64,000 nucleotides of DNA from Photorhabdus caribbeanensis (GTDB taxonomy: Bacteria > Pseudomonadota > Gammaproteobacteria > Enterobacterales > Enterobacteriaceae), in contig NZ_RCWB01000004.1 in assembly GCF_018448885.1 (NCBI RefSeq), positions 1-64,000 on the forward strand, given 5' to 3'. The position numbers were made by a program, and so were the translations under genes. Below the pieces are notes generated by a model. It was not told the origin of the DNA. It was given only the letters and a program-made list of their open reading frames with translations, and did no database searches. Numbering within the stretch: the stretch's first letter is position 1; every line of letters starts with the position of its first letter. Of this stretch, positions 56,971 through 64,000 are shown in pieces.

Positions 56971-58365
56971 ATGGCAGCCACTCGCATTGAAAAAGACTCA
57001 ATGGGGCCTATCGAAGTACCTGCTGACCAATTGTGGGGAGCGCAAACTCAACGCTCACTTGAGCATTTCCGCATTTCGCAGGAGAAAATGCCGGTTGCAT
57101 TAATTCATGCTCTGGCGTTGACCAAACAGGCTGCGGCCAGTGTCAATATGGATTTGGGCCTTCTGCCGCAAGAACGTGGAGAAGCAATTATTGCTGCTGC
57201 GAAAGAGGTGCTGGAAGGTAAACATCCGACAGAATTTCCGCTTGCTATCTGGCAGACCGGTTCTGGAACGCAAAGCAACATGAACATGAACGAAGTGTTG
57301 GCGAACCGTGGTAGCGAGATCCTTGGCGGGGTGAGGGGTAACGAACGCCTTATCCATCCTAACGATGATGTAAATAAAAGTCAGAGTTCTAATGACGTTT
57401 TCCCAACAGCAATGCATGTTGCCGCGGTTATCGCGCTGCGTGAACACCTTATCCCTGAGCTGAAAATATTACAAAAAACATTAGCTGATAAAGCTGAAGC
57501 TTATAAGGATATCGTTAAAATTGGTCGTACCCACCTGCAAGATGCGACGCCATTGACCCTTGGTCAGGAAATTTCTGGTTGGGCGGCAATGTTAACGCAT
57601 AGCCTGAAACACATTGAAGACAGTATTCCCCATGTTTGTGAACTGGCACTAGGGGGAACTGCGGTTGGCACCGGTTTAAATACTCATCCTGAATATGCGG
57701 TTCGTGTTGCTCAGAAATTGGCTGAACTGACCAACCATCCGTTTGTCACTGCACCAAATAAATTTGAAGCGCTGGCGACTTGCGATGCTCTGGTTCATTC
57801 TCATGGCGCATTAAAAGGTCTGGCTGCATCCATGATGAAGATTGCAAACGATGTTCGTTGGTTGGCTTCCGGTCCTCGCTGTGGTATCGGCGAAATTTCA
57901 ATTCCTGAAAATGAACCGGGTAGTTCAATCATGCCGGGTAAAGTTAACCCAACTCAGTGTGAAGCAGTGACTATGCTTTGTGCTCAGGTGATGGGTAATG
58001 ATGTTGCTATTAATATTGGTGGCGCATCGGGTAACTTTGAGCTAAACGTGTTCCGCCCAATGGTGATTAATAACTTCTTGCAATCCATTCGCTTGTTGGC
58101 TGATGGTATGCGCAGCTTTAATGAACATTGTGCCGTTGGTATCGAACCTAACCGTGATCGCATTACTCAGTTGCTGAATGAATCTCTGATGTTAGTAACG
58201 GCGCTGAATACACATATCGGTTATGACAAAGCCGCCGAAATTGCTAAGAAAGCCCATAAAGAAGGGTTGACATTGAAACAATCGGCGATGAAACTGGGTT
58301 ATCTGACAGAAGCTGAATTTGATGAGTGGGTTCGTCCGGAAGATATGGTTGGCAGCTTGAAATAA
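56971..58365 (+). CDS. fumC: Fumarate hydratase class II (FumC)
   Basis: A 464-residue iron-independent fumarase converting fumarate to malate; homotetrameric and oxygen-stable. Landmarks: [19 protein letters not shown] near residue 24, [18 protein letters not shown] near 97-114, [19 protein letters not shown] near 182-200 (active-site region) and the family signature [16 protein letters not shown] near 316-331. AAGGAGAG precedes the ATG. In E. coli, fumC follows fumA; here no fumA is seen between manA and fumC. Confidence 0.98.
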   Translation: MAATRIEKDSMGPIEVPADQLWGAQTQRSLEHFRISQEKMPVALIHALALTKQAAASVNMDLGLLPQERGEAIIAAAKEVLEGKHPTEFPLAIWQTGSGTQSNMNMNEVLANRGSEILGGVRGNERLIHPNDDVNKSQSSNDVFPTAMHVAAVIALREHLIPELKILQKTLADKAEAYKDIVKIGRTHLQDATPLTLGQEISGWAAMLTHSLKHIEDSIPHVCELALGGTAVGTGLNTHPEYAVRVAQKLAELTNHPFVTAPNKFEALATCDALVHSHGALKGLAASMMKIANDVRWLASGPRCGIGEISIPENEPGSSIMPGKVNPTQCEAVTMLCAQVMGNDVAINIGGASGNFELNVFRPMVINNFLQSIRLLADGMRSFNEHCAVGIEPNRDRITQLLNESLMLVTALNTHIGYDKAAEIAKKAHKEGLTLKQSAMKLGYLTEAEFDEWVRPEDMVGSLK

Positions 58366-58389
58366 TTGTTGTTTAGCCATGAAAAACTG

Positions 58390-58416
58390 ACCGGAGACGA
58401 GTGCTCCGGTTTTTTA
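58390..58416 (+). terminator. Terminator of fumC
   Basis: ACCGGAG (58390-58396) and CTCCGGT (58404-58410) form a perfect 7-bp stem followed by six T residues, 25 bases after the fumC stop. Confidence 0.9.
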
Positions 58417-58534
58417 TTTCCCGATCTTTAAATTATTTTTTGCCTTTACTAAACGGGAATACGTGGGATTAGGTTTATGGTTTCCACCGCTACTCTTCAT
58501 TTAATATTGCATTCAGATGTGGCCCACTGCTTGA

Positions 58535-58633
58535 TGGGAAACCAACTGTTCGCCAAAATGGGTTACTCTGGACTTTGTGGCTTGGTATAAAAACTCGCAT
58601 AAACACCGCTTTAATTCATTTGTCGCTATTTGA
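58535..58633 (+). pseudogene. Remnant of an IS3-family transposase (orfB 3' part)
   Basis: A 32-codon stop-to-stop frame reading WETNCSPKWVTLDFVAWYKN then SHKHRFNSFVAI. The pattern WV..FV.WYN..H.H..... is typical of the C-terminal integrase region of IS3-family OrfB proteins (IS150/IS2 type). No start, no inverted repeats and no orfA are present. It lies between the fumC terminator and the tus stop. Confidence 0.45.
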
Positions 58634-58653
58634 ATCAAACAAATAACTATGCA

Positions 58654-59580
58654 CTAAATCTCACGATATAAATGTAGCCTTGGAATAATCAATTCCAAGG
58701 GTTTGGCTTTGGGTTTATAGCGATGGACTATGGCATTGGCATCGTAGTTAGTAAGTCTACCTATCTTTGGTTGGTTATCGCCATAATCAACATAAAACGC
58801 AATGATTGGCAGAGGACAAGCATATTGCACCTGTTTTTGTTGTTCCGCATACCAAATTCGAGCAATAGGTTGTACTTTTACTGGGCGTTTGATTTTTAAA
58901 ACCACATCGTCCGATAATTTTTTTATATCGGTGATTTCTTTGGCGACCAATGCTGCCCATTGTTCACGAGAATAGGGGGAAACGGCACGCCCAGAGTTAT
59001 AACTCTTTTCTAAACGTTGCAGGATTTGATCTTTTGTGACTTTATTGATGATATTTTTATTTGCCCAACCAAAGCGAACTGAATCGGGATTGAGAAGGGG
59101 AGTGATGGTTCTGTAAGCGTTTAAAGTGATCAAGCCATGTAACTGACTGTGAACGAACTCAAATCGTTGCTCTTTATCCACCCCTGATTGCACCGTTACG
59201 ATATGTTCAAGTTCTGCTTTCAACTTATTTATTTCCTCAATTAATAGTAAAGCAGAGCGATATTGCTGTTGATTTACAGAAAAACAGAGTACACCGGGAA
59301 GGCGAACGGCAGCTTTACTGCTGATATTTTGATTGTTGTGATATATAAATAGCTTTTGGTAATGACTTAACCCTAGATTTAGAGCGTCGTTATCGGTCAT
59401 TTCATTAACAATTATTTCTGTTACAGGGTCATGTTCACTGCCTTTTTCTACATCAGGCAGAGTAAACACATGAGCGGCTAACAGAAAATAGCTATTTAAT
59501 TGTTCATCCAGTTGTTTCAACTTACTCACTTGTTGTTGAAAACAACGATTCAAATCTTCAATTGATAAATATTTACTCAT
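58654..59580 (-). CDS. tus: DNA replication terminus site-binding protein (Tus)
   Basis: A 308-residue protein (E. coli Tus 309 aa) that binds Ter sites and stops replication forks from one side. Family features include YRSALLLIEEINKLKAELEH near residue 105, VQSGVDKEQRFEFVHSQLHG near 138-158, and the C-terminal DNA-contacting sheet (VKVQPIARIWYAEQQKQVQY, PKIGRLTNYDANAIVHRYK). It is basic overall. A good Ter sequence lies 14 bases upstream of the start, so Tus can block its own promoter, as known for E. coli tus-TerB. Next to fumC, as in E. coli. Confidence 0.97.
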   Translation of the reverse strand: MSKYLSIEDLNRCFQQQVSKLKQLDEQLNSYFLLAAHVFTLPDVEKGSEHDPVTEIIVNEMTDNDALNLGLSHYQKLFIYHNNQNISSKAAVRLPGVLCFSVNQQQYRSALLLIEEINKLKAELEHIVTVQSGVDKEQRFEFVHSQLHGLITLNAYRTITPLLNPDSVRFGWANKNIINKVTKDQILQRLEKSYNSGRAVSPYSREQWAALVAKEITDIKKLSDDVVLKIKRPVKVQPIARIWYAEQQKQVQYACPLPIIAFYVDYGDNQPKIGRLTNYDANAIVHRYKPKAKPLELIIPRLHLYREI

Positions 59581-59593
59581 TTCAATAACAAAA

Positions 59594-59610
59594 TTAGTTA
59601 CAACATACTT
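59594..59610 (-). promoter_or_regulatory. Ter site (Tus-binding, replication fork trap)
   Basis: On the minus strand this reads AAGTATGTTGTAACTAA, a full match to the known Ter core (AGNATGTTGTAACTAA) and nearly identical to E. coli TerB. It lies 14 bases before the tus start, where E. coli TerB also sits, so it should both arrest forks from one direction and autorepress tus. The conserved C that is flipped when the fork is blocked is present. Confidence 0.95.
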
Positions 59611-60294
59611 TTAATTATAAAACAAAAAACGCAAACATCAACCTCACAAGTGGTACTTAAAAGCAAAGCATGGAACTCATATACACCGGACGCATGTTCA
59701 ACCACCTATAAAACTTAAAACAACAATCATCCGTATCCAGCGGGTAATTACGCAACTGCTGTAACGGTAGCTAGTATATTTCATGCCGAGCCGGGAAACG
59801 TGTTATTGGCAATATGGGAAAGCAATACACTACTCCAAAAATTTGAAATTTGAGTGTGTCGAGGATAGAAGCTACCTTGCTTTATTTGCCAGGCATCCCC
59901 TGTAAGCAGGAGGATTCGAGTTGTGTATGAGAAAGGATAACCATCCTGCATTTGTTGGAGTTCAGGGCCACATACAGCTAAAGATATTTAAAGACTTTAT
60001 CAGAATGGGGCTTCACCGAGTGGCTCTGATTTCTAAATCTAGCAGTTAAGTGCTGGATTGGTGACCCGAACAAATATGTTCGGGTTATCTCATCGATGCC
60101 CACGATAGCATGACGGTTTTCGGATTTAAGCAGCTACAGGTAGAAATGGTTATTTAAAAGTTGGCGGTTATCGCAACTACCCGGTTATCACTCTTTTTAG
60201 CATTGTCACTTTTATGGGAGCTTAGGCATAATCTGTTTTTGTTTTGATTATGTTAATGATGATATATGAATTAATTTAATTAGAAGGAAGGGTG
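59611..60294. other. Intergenic region with decayed coding scraps
   Basis: Nearly 700 bases between Ter and the first deacetylase gene. A 44-codon stop-to-stop frame at 59719-59853 reads PAGNYATAVTVASIFHAEPG and onward; it has no start and is probably a remnant of unknown origin. A hairpin with ACCCGAACA (60064-60072) and TGTTCGGGT (60077-60085) follows. The deacetylase promoter is expected near 60.2 kb. Confidence 0.4.
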
Positions 60295-61407
60295 ATGAGA
60301 CGAAAAACGGGGTTTTTCTTTGATGAACATTGTTTTTGGCATAGTACTGGCATGCATGTAACGACTCTACCTGTCGGTGGTTGGGTTCAACCTTCGTCTG
60401 GAACTGCACATGCAGAATCGCCGGAAACAAAACGGCGGTTAAAAAATTTGATGGATGTATCAGGCTTGAGCCACTCCTTGCACCTTTCTTCGGCCTCGCC
60501 TATTGATGAGCAAACACTACGCAAAATCCATCCTGAAGAGTACTTGAAGCGATTTAAGCAAGTTAGTGATAATGGTGGAGGAATGCTTGGTCCAGAAGCC
60601 CCTCTGGGACCGGGAAGCTATGAAATTGCTAAGCTCTCAGCCGGCCTTGCTTGTGCTGCGGTGGAAGCAGTGCTTAGTGGTGAGCTTGATAATGCTTACA
60701 GCCTTTCTCGACCACCAGGTCATCACTGTTTGCCTGATAAACCTATGGGATTTTGTTTTCTAGCAAATATCCCATTGGCAATTGAACAGGCAAAAGCACG
60801 TTTTGATTTAAAACGAGTCGCAGTCATTGATTGGGATGTTCATCACGGTAATGGTACTCAGCATATTTATTGGGATCGTTCTGATGTTTTGACCATCTCG
60901 ATGCATCAGGATGGTTGTTTCCCTAACGGATACAGCGGTGAAGATGATATTGGGGAAGGTGAAGGAGCAGGTTATAACCTGAATATCCCATTACTTGCTG
61001 GAGCCGGACATAATAGTTATATCTATGCAATGACACAGATAGTGCTTCCTGCGCTTGAACGCTTTAAACCGGAACTGATTATTGTCGCCTGTGGCTATGA
61101 TGCGAATGCGGTGGACCCTTTGGCAAGGATGCAGCTTCATAGTGAAAGTTTTCGGGAGATGACCCGGCTAGTGCAACAAGCAGCAGATAGTTTGTGCGAC
61201 GGAAAACTCGTCGTTGTTCATGAAGGCGGGTATGCGGAGTCTTATGTCCCATTCTGTGGATTGGCTGTACTTGAACAGATGAGCGGCATTCGTACGGAAG
61301 TCAAAGATCCAATGTTAGATTCTATACGCTTGCAGCAGCCAAGAGCCGAGTTTGAGCTATTTCAACAGCAACAGATTGATAAATTTAAAGAAAAATTCGG
61401 TCTTTGA
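60295..61407 (+). CDS. Class II histone deacetylase-like amidohydrolase, copy 1
   Basis: A 370-residue zinc amidohydrolase of the arginase/deacetylase superfamily (class II HDAC, acetylpolyamine amidohydrolase and acetoin-utilisation relatives). The catalytic pocket is visible: SLSRPPGHHCLPDKPMGFC near residues 135-153 (His pair), VIDWDVHHGNGTQHIYWD near 177-194 (zinc Asp and His), CGYDANAVDPLARM near 262-275 (zinc Asp) and HEGGYAESYVPFCG near 304-317. A GTG one codon earlier is open, but ATG 60295 matches the copy-2 start and is preceded by GAAGGAAGG. The substrate could be an acetylated polyamine or sugar; eukaryotic-type histones are not expected. A second near-identical copy follows at 62678. 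Confidence 0.9.
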   Translation: MRRKTGFFFDEHCFWHSTGMHVTTLPVGGWVQPSSGTAHAESPETKRRLKNLMDVSGLSHSLHLSSASPIDEQTLRKIHPEEYLKRFKQVSDNGGGMLGPEAPLGPGSYEIAKLSAGLACAAVEAVLSGELDNAYSLSRPPGHHCLPDKPMGFCFLANIPLAIEQAKARFDLKRVAVIDWDVHHGNGTQHIYWDRSDVLTISMHQDGCFPNGYSGEDDIGEGEGAGYNLNIPLLAGAGHNSYIYAMTQIVLPALERFKPELIIVACGYDANAVDPLARMQLHSESFREMTRLVQQAADSLCDGKLVVVHEGGYAESYVPFCGLAVLEQMSGIRTEVKDPMLDSIRLQQPRAEFELFQQQQIDKFKEKFGL

Positions 61408-61628
61408 GCTTTGTTGCGTCGGTTTGCTCCACATAACTTGGGAGCAAACCTGTAAGATTCTAGTTGACAAATATGTTTCATATAGTCGTGCATTTAATCC
61501 GCGAATAATGGCTATTTTATCGATTATTTATATTGACCAAGCATGGGTTTAATTTTGTTTTCATAAACATCTTTGTTTACATCGAAATCAACTGAGCTCA
61601 ATAGATGAAATAAGAAGTTCGATAAACA

Positions 61629-61649
61629 GGAACAGCATCATGCTGTTCC
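61629..61649. terminator. Hairpin between copy 1 and the LPMO gene
   Basis: GGAACAGCAT and ATGCTGTTCC form a perfect palindrome around a single C, in the space between the convergent deacetylase copy 1 and the chitin-binding gene. A closely similar hairpin follows copy 2 (63930-63954). There is no strong T-run. Confidence 0.6.
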
Positions 61650-61682
61650 CGATAATAGTTATTTTATAAGATGTACCTAATA

Positions 61683-62282
61683 TCAAGCAGGGCTAATTGT
61701 TGTATCAATTACTTGGTAAAATGCATTTAGGGTATCTGAGATTGTCCAAACACCCAGTATAACGTGATAGCCTTGATAACCCTCTGGTAAGGTACATTTA
61801 TTAATAACTCTACTGCCCGGCATTTTTTCCTGATAATCCTCAAAGCAGAAAGGTGTACTATTAAATTGCTCTCTGGTTAAAGGTTTATTGGGGTCCCAAT
61901 CAAGTTTGGTAATAAAATATTCCCAACTTGCGGTTTTGTGTTGGATCATAATTTCCCACTGGAACTCAATATCACCGGCAGTAATAGGAATTTTTTTCCA
62001 ACGATCTTCGGTTTGAATATCCAATGCGCCAAAATGACCAATGCCAGCACTAGCAATATGGCCATCTTCTGGACCGGCCTGTGGAAAACCTTTCTTAGCT
62101 TCAAGAGATTGAGGCTCATATTTGACCAACCCACAATCTGTATTTTGTTCATTTCCCTGTGCAGAACAAAGGAATACACGACTTCCTGGGCTGTCAATAT
62201 AACCATGAGCCCATACGCCATTAGATAAAGCTGTAATTATCGTAGCGGCTAAAGCCATCACTTTCACTTTATGTTTATACAT
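61683..62282 (-). CDS. Secreted AA10-type lytic polysaccharide monooxygenase / chitin-binding protein
   Basis: A 199-residue exported protein. A signal peptide (MYKHKVKVMALAATIITALS...) ends at VWA, so the mature protein begins HGYIDSPGSRVFLC; an N-terminal His after cleavage is the copper ligand of AA10 LPMOs. The second His lies in WEIMIQHKTASWEYFITKLD, and the C-terminal sheet (GYHVILGVWTISDTLNAFYQ) matches the family. It is a single catalytic domain with no extra chitin-binding module. The frame extends to 62297, but ATG 62282 has GGAGG at ideal spacing. It should cleave or bind chitin, a main component of insect cuticle and peritrophic matrix. It lies between the two deacetylase copies, in opposite orientation. 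Confidence 0.92.
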   Translation of the reverse strand: MYKHKVKVMALAATIITALSNGVWAHGYIDSPGSRVFLCSAQGNEQNTDCGLVKYEPQSLEAKKGFPQAGPEDGHIASAGIGHFGALDIQTEDRWKKIPITAGDIEFQWEIMIQHKTASWEYFITKLDWDPNKPLTREQFNSTPFCFEDYQEKMPGSRVINKCTLPEGYQGYHVILGVWTISDTLNAFYQVIDTTISPA

Positions 62283-62677
62283 AATAGTGTCCTCCACTTT
62301 ACAGGATAATTTATCTACGACAAATAAAGCCCCAGGACTTAACTATCAATTCTAGATAAATATAATATGATTATCCATTTCATAAATTGATTAATAATCT
62401 AATTATATTAAGTTATTGAAACTTTGTTTAAAATATGCCTGTTACTATTTTTTGTAATATAAAAGGATATGATTTTCTTAATTTATTGGTCGTGGTTCGT
62501 ACAACAGTCCAATTTGTGCGTTTTAGCTAGTACCTGCTAACTTAAAAACACTTATTTATAGTTATGGTGATGTATCTTCGTCAGTCTATTCTTATGCAGA
62601 TAATTCAAATAAAAAAATTATCGATATAGGGTAATGAAAACGATTTGTGAATTAATTTAATGTAGAAGGAAAGGATA
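62283..62677. other. Divergent promoter region of the LPMO gene and deacetylase copy 2
   Basis: About 395 AT-rich bases with no credible gene. It must contain promoters for the LPMO gene and deacetylase copy 2. The final bases (TGAATTAATTTAAT, then AGAAGGAA) match the sequence before copy 1, which marks the left edge of the duplicated segment. Confidence 0.4.
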
Positions 62678-63790
62678 ATGAGACGAAAAACAGGGTTTTT
62701 CTTTGATGAATATTGTTTTTGGCATAGTACTGGCATGCATGTAACAACTCTGCCTGTCGGTGGTTGGGTCCAGCCTTCTTCTGGAACTGCACATGCTGAA
62801 TCGCCGGAAACAAAAAGGCGGTTAAAAAATTTGATGGATGTATCAGGTTTGAGCCACTCTTTACACCTTTCTTCGGCATCGCCTATTGATGAGCAAACAC
62901 TACGTAAAATCCATCCTGAAGAGTATTTGAAGCGATTTAAGCAAGTCAGTGATAATGGCGGAGGAATGCTTGGTACAGAAGCTCCTCTGGGACCGGGAAG
63001 CTATGAAATTGCTAAGCTCTCAGCGGGCCTTGCTTGTGCTGCGGTGAAAGCTGTGCTTAGCGGTGAGCTTGATAATGCTTACAGCCTTTCTCGACCACCA
63101 GGTCATCACTGTTTGCCTGATAAACCTATGGGATTTTGTTTTCTGGCAAATATCCCATTGGCTATTGAACAGGCAAAAGCATGTTTTGATTTGAAACGAG
63201 TTGCTGTCATTGATTGGGATGTTCACCACGGTAATGGTACTCAGCATATTTATTGGGATCGTTCTGATGTTTTGACCATCTCGATGCATCAGGATGGTTG
63301 TTTCCCTAACGGATACAGCGGTGAAGATGATATCGGGGAAGGTGAAGGGGCAGGTTATAACCTGAATATCCCATTACTTGCCGGAGCCGGACATAATAGC
63401 TATATCTATGCAATGACACAGATAGTACTTCCTGCGCTTGAACGCTTTAAACCGGAACTGATTATTGTCGCCTGTGGCTATGATGCGAATGCGGTGGACC
63501 CTTTGGCAAGGATGCAGCTTCATAGTGAAAGTTTTCGGCAGATGACCCAGCTAGTGCAACAGGCAGCAGATAATTTATGCGACGGAAAACTCGTCGTTGT
63601 GCATGAAGGCGGGTATGCGGAGTCTTATGTCCCATTCTGTGGATTGGCTGTACTTGAACAGATGAGCGGCATTCGTACGGAAGTCAAAGATCCAATGTTA
63701 GATTCTATACGTTTGCAGCAGCCAAGAGCTGAGTTTGAGCTATTTCAACAACAGCAGATTGATAAACTTAAAGAAAAATTCGGTCTTTGA
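62678..63790 (+). CDS. Class II histone deacetylase-like amidohydrolase, copy 2
   Basis: A 370-residue protein nearly identical to the gene at 60295-61407; I count about eight residue differences (for example EHC/EYC, LGPE/LGTE, AAVE/AAVK, KARF/KACF, FREMTRL/FRQMTQL, ADSL/ADNL, KFKE/KLKE). All catalytic motifs (RPPGHHC, DWDVHHGNGTQH, CGYDANAVDPLARM, HEGGYAESY) are unchanged, so it should be active. AGAAGGAAAGG precedes the ATG. The similarity begins just before the ribosome-binding site and extends past the stop into the 3' flank. Confidence 0.9.
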   Translation: MRRKTGFFFDEYCFWHSTGMHVTTLPVGGWVQPSSGTAHAESPETKRRLKNLMDVSGLSHSLHLSSASPIDEQTLRKIHPEEYLKRFKQVSDNGGGMLGTEAPLGPGSYEIAKLSAGLACAAVKAVLSGELDNAYSLSRPPGHHCLPDKPMGFCFLANIPLAIEQAKACFDLKRVAVIDWDVHHGNGTQHIYWDRSDVLTISMHQDGCFPNGYSGEDDIGEGEGAGYNLNIPLLAGAGHNSYIYAMTQIVLPALERFKPELIIVACGYDANAVDPLARMQLHSESFRQMTQLVQQAADNLCDGKLVVVHEGGYAESYVPFCGLAVLEQMSGIRTEVKDPMLDSIRLQQPRAEFELFQQQQIDKLKEKFGL

Positions 63791-63929
63791 GCTTTGTTGC
63801 ATTAGGTTTGCTCCGCATAGTTAGAGATAAACTCAATGCTTACCGTAATAATCCAGTCACATTCGATGATACAGATACATTGAGATAAAGAAAATGTATT
63901 AACAATTTGGATGAAAAGAAGTAAGTGAC

Positions 63930-63954
63930 GGGAACAGCACCACATGCTGTTCCC
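63930..63954. terminator. Hairpin after deacetylase copy 2
   Basis: GGGAACAGCA and TGCTGTTCCC form a perfect 10-bp stem with a short loop, about 140 bases after the copy 2 stop. It is very similar to the hairpin after copy 1 and is followed by ATTTAATATT. Confidence 0.6.
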
Positions 63955-64000
63955 ATTTAATATTAGACAAGATAATCTATCAATAGATTGATGAAACTCT

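Noticed and set aside
60292..60294. GTG start for deacetylase copy 1
   Set aside because: The second copy starts at the following ATG, and the ribosome-binding site spacing suits ATG 60295 better.

Overview
The window is from an enterobacterial chromosome, almost certainly Photorhabdus or a close Morganellaceae relative. Two long runs follow Escherichia coli gene order: rluB-cobO-yciK-sohB-topA-cysB-acnA-ribA-pgpB-lapAB-pyrF-yciH on the left, and rnb, nth-rsxEGDCBA-ydgK-ydgJ-add-ydgA-manA-fumC-tus on the right. The Photorhabdus assignment rests on a TccC-type insecticidal toxin-complex gene, a giant insect-toxin-like protein, ERIC repeats and AT-rich intergenic DNA. The tus gene with its own Ter site places the right end near the replication terminus. 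No strain can be named from sequence reading alone.

Layout. (1) 1-102 is the 3' end of an IS30-family transposase cut by the window edge. (2) 0.47-20.8 kb is housekeeping DNA, interrupted by small accessory insertions: a chloramphenicol acetyltransferase plus two unknown genes (3.1-5.5 kb), a tiny peptide gene divergent from an alpha/beta hydrolase (6.9-8.0 kb), and an unknown 275-aa gene between cysB and acnA. (3) 21.2-38.4 kb is an accessory region. It holds a TetR regulator with an NTF2-like protein, a hipBA-type module, a Fic protein, and a toxin cluster: a 1633-aa protein with M91 peptidase-like and Stv-like domains, a 5'-truncated TccC with an aspzincin metallopeptidase tail, and a PI-PLC domain protein without a signal peptide. 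A transposase remnant and a secreted alkyl sulfatase follow. (4) 38.5-50.3 kb is the rnb, nth-rsx, ydgKJ and symporter core. (5) 50.5-52.7 kb is a small island bounded by a duplicated scrap of the symporter gene and an ERIC element. (6) 52.8-59.6 kb is add, ydgA, manA, fumC, tus and Ter. (7) 59.7-64 kb has two nearly identical class II deacetylase genes flanking a chitin-active LPMO-type protein.

How the genes work together. The rsx genes encode the complete SoxR-reducing / Rnf-type electron-transfer complex. RsxC carries a striking 37-residue tandem repeat tail. lapA-lapB control LPS synthesis. Tus and Ter form an autoregulated replication-fork trap. The toxin cluster brings together three different enzymatic activities aimed at eukaryotic-type targets (two metalloproteases and a phospholipase C), which suits an insect pathogen. 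The hipBA and fic genes put two protein-modifying enzymes, a kinase and an AMP-transferase, side by side.

Limits: functions come from recognised motifs and remembered family members. No searches or structure predictions were run, and identity figures are hand counts.
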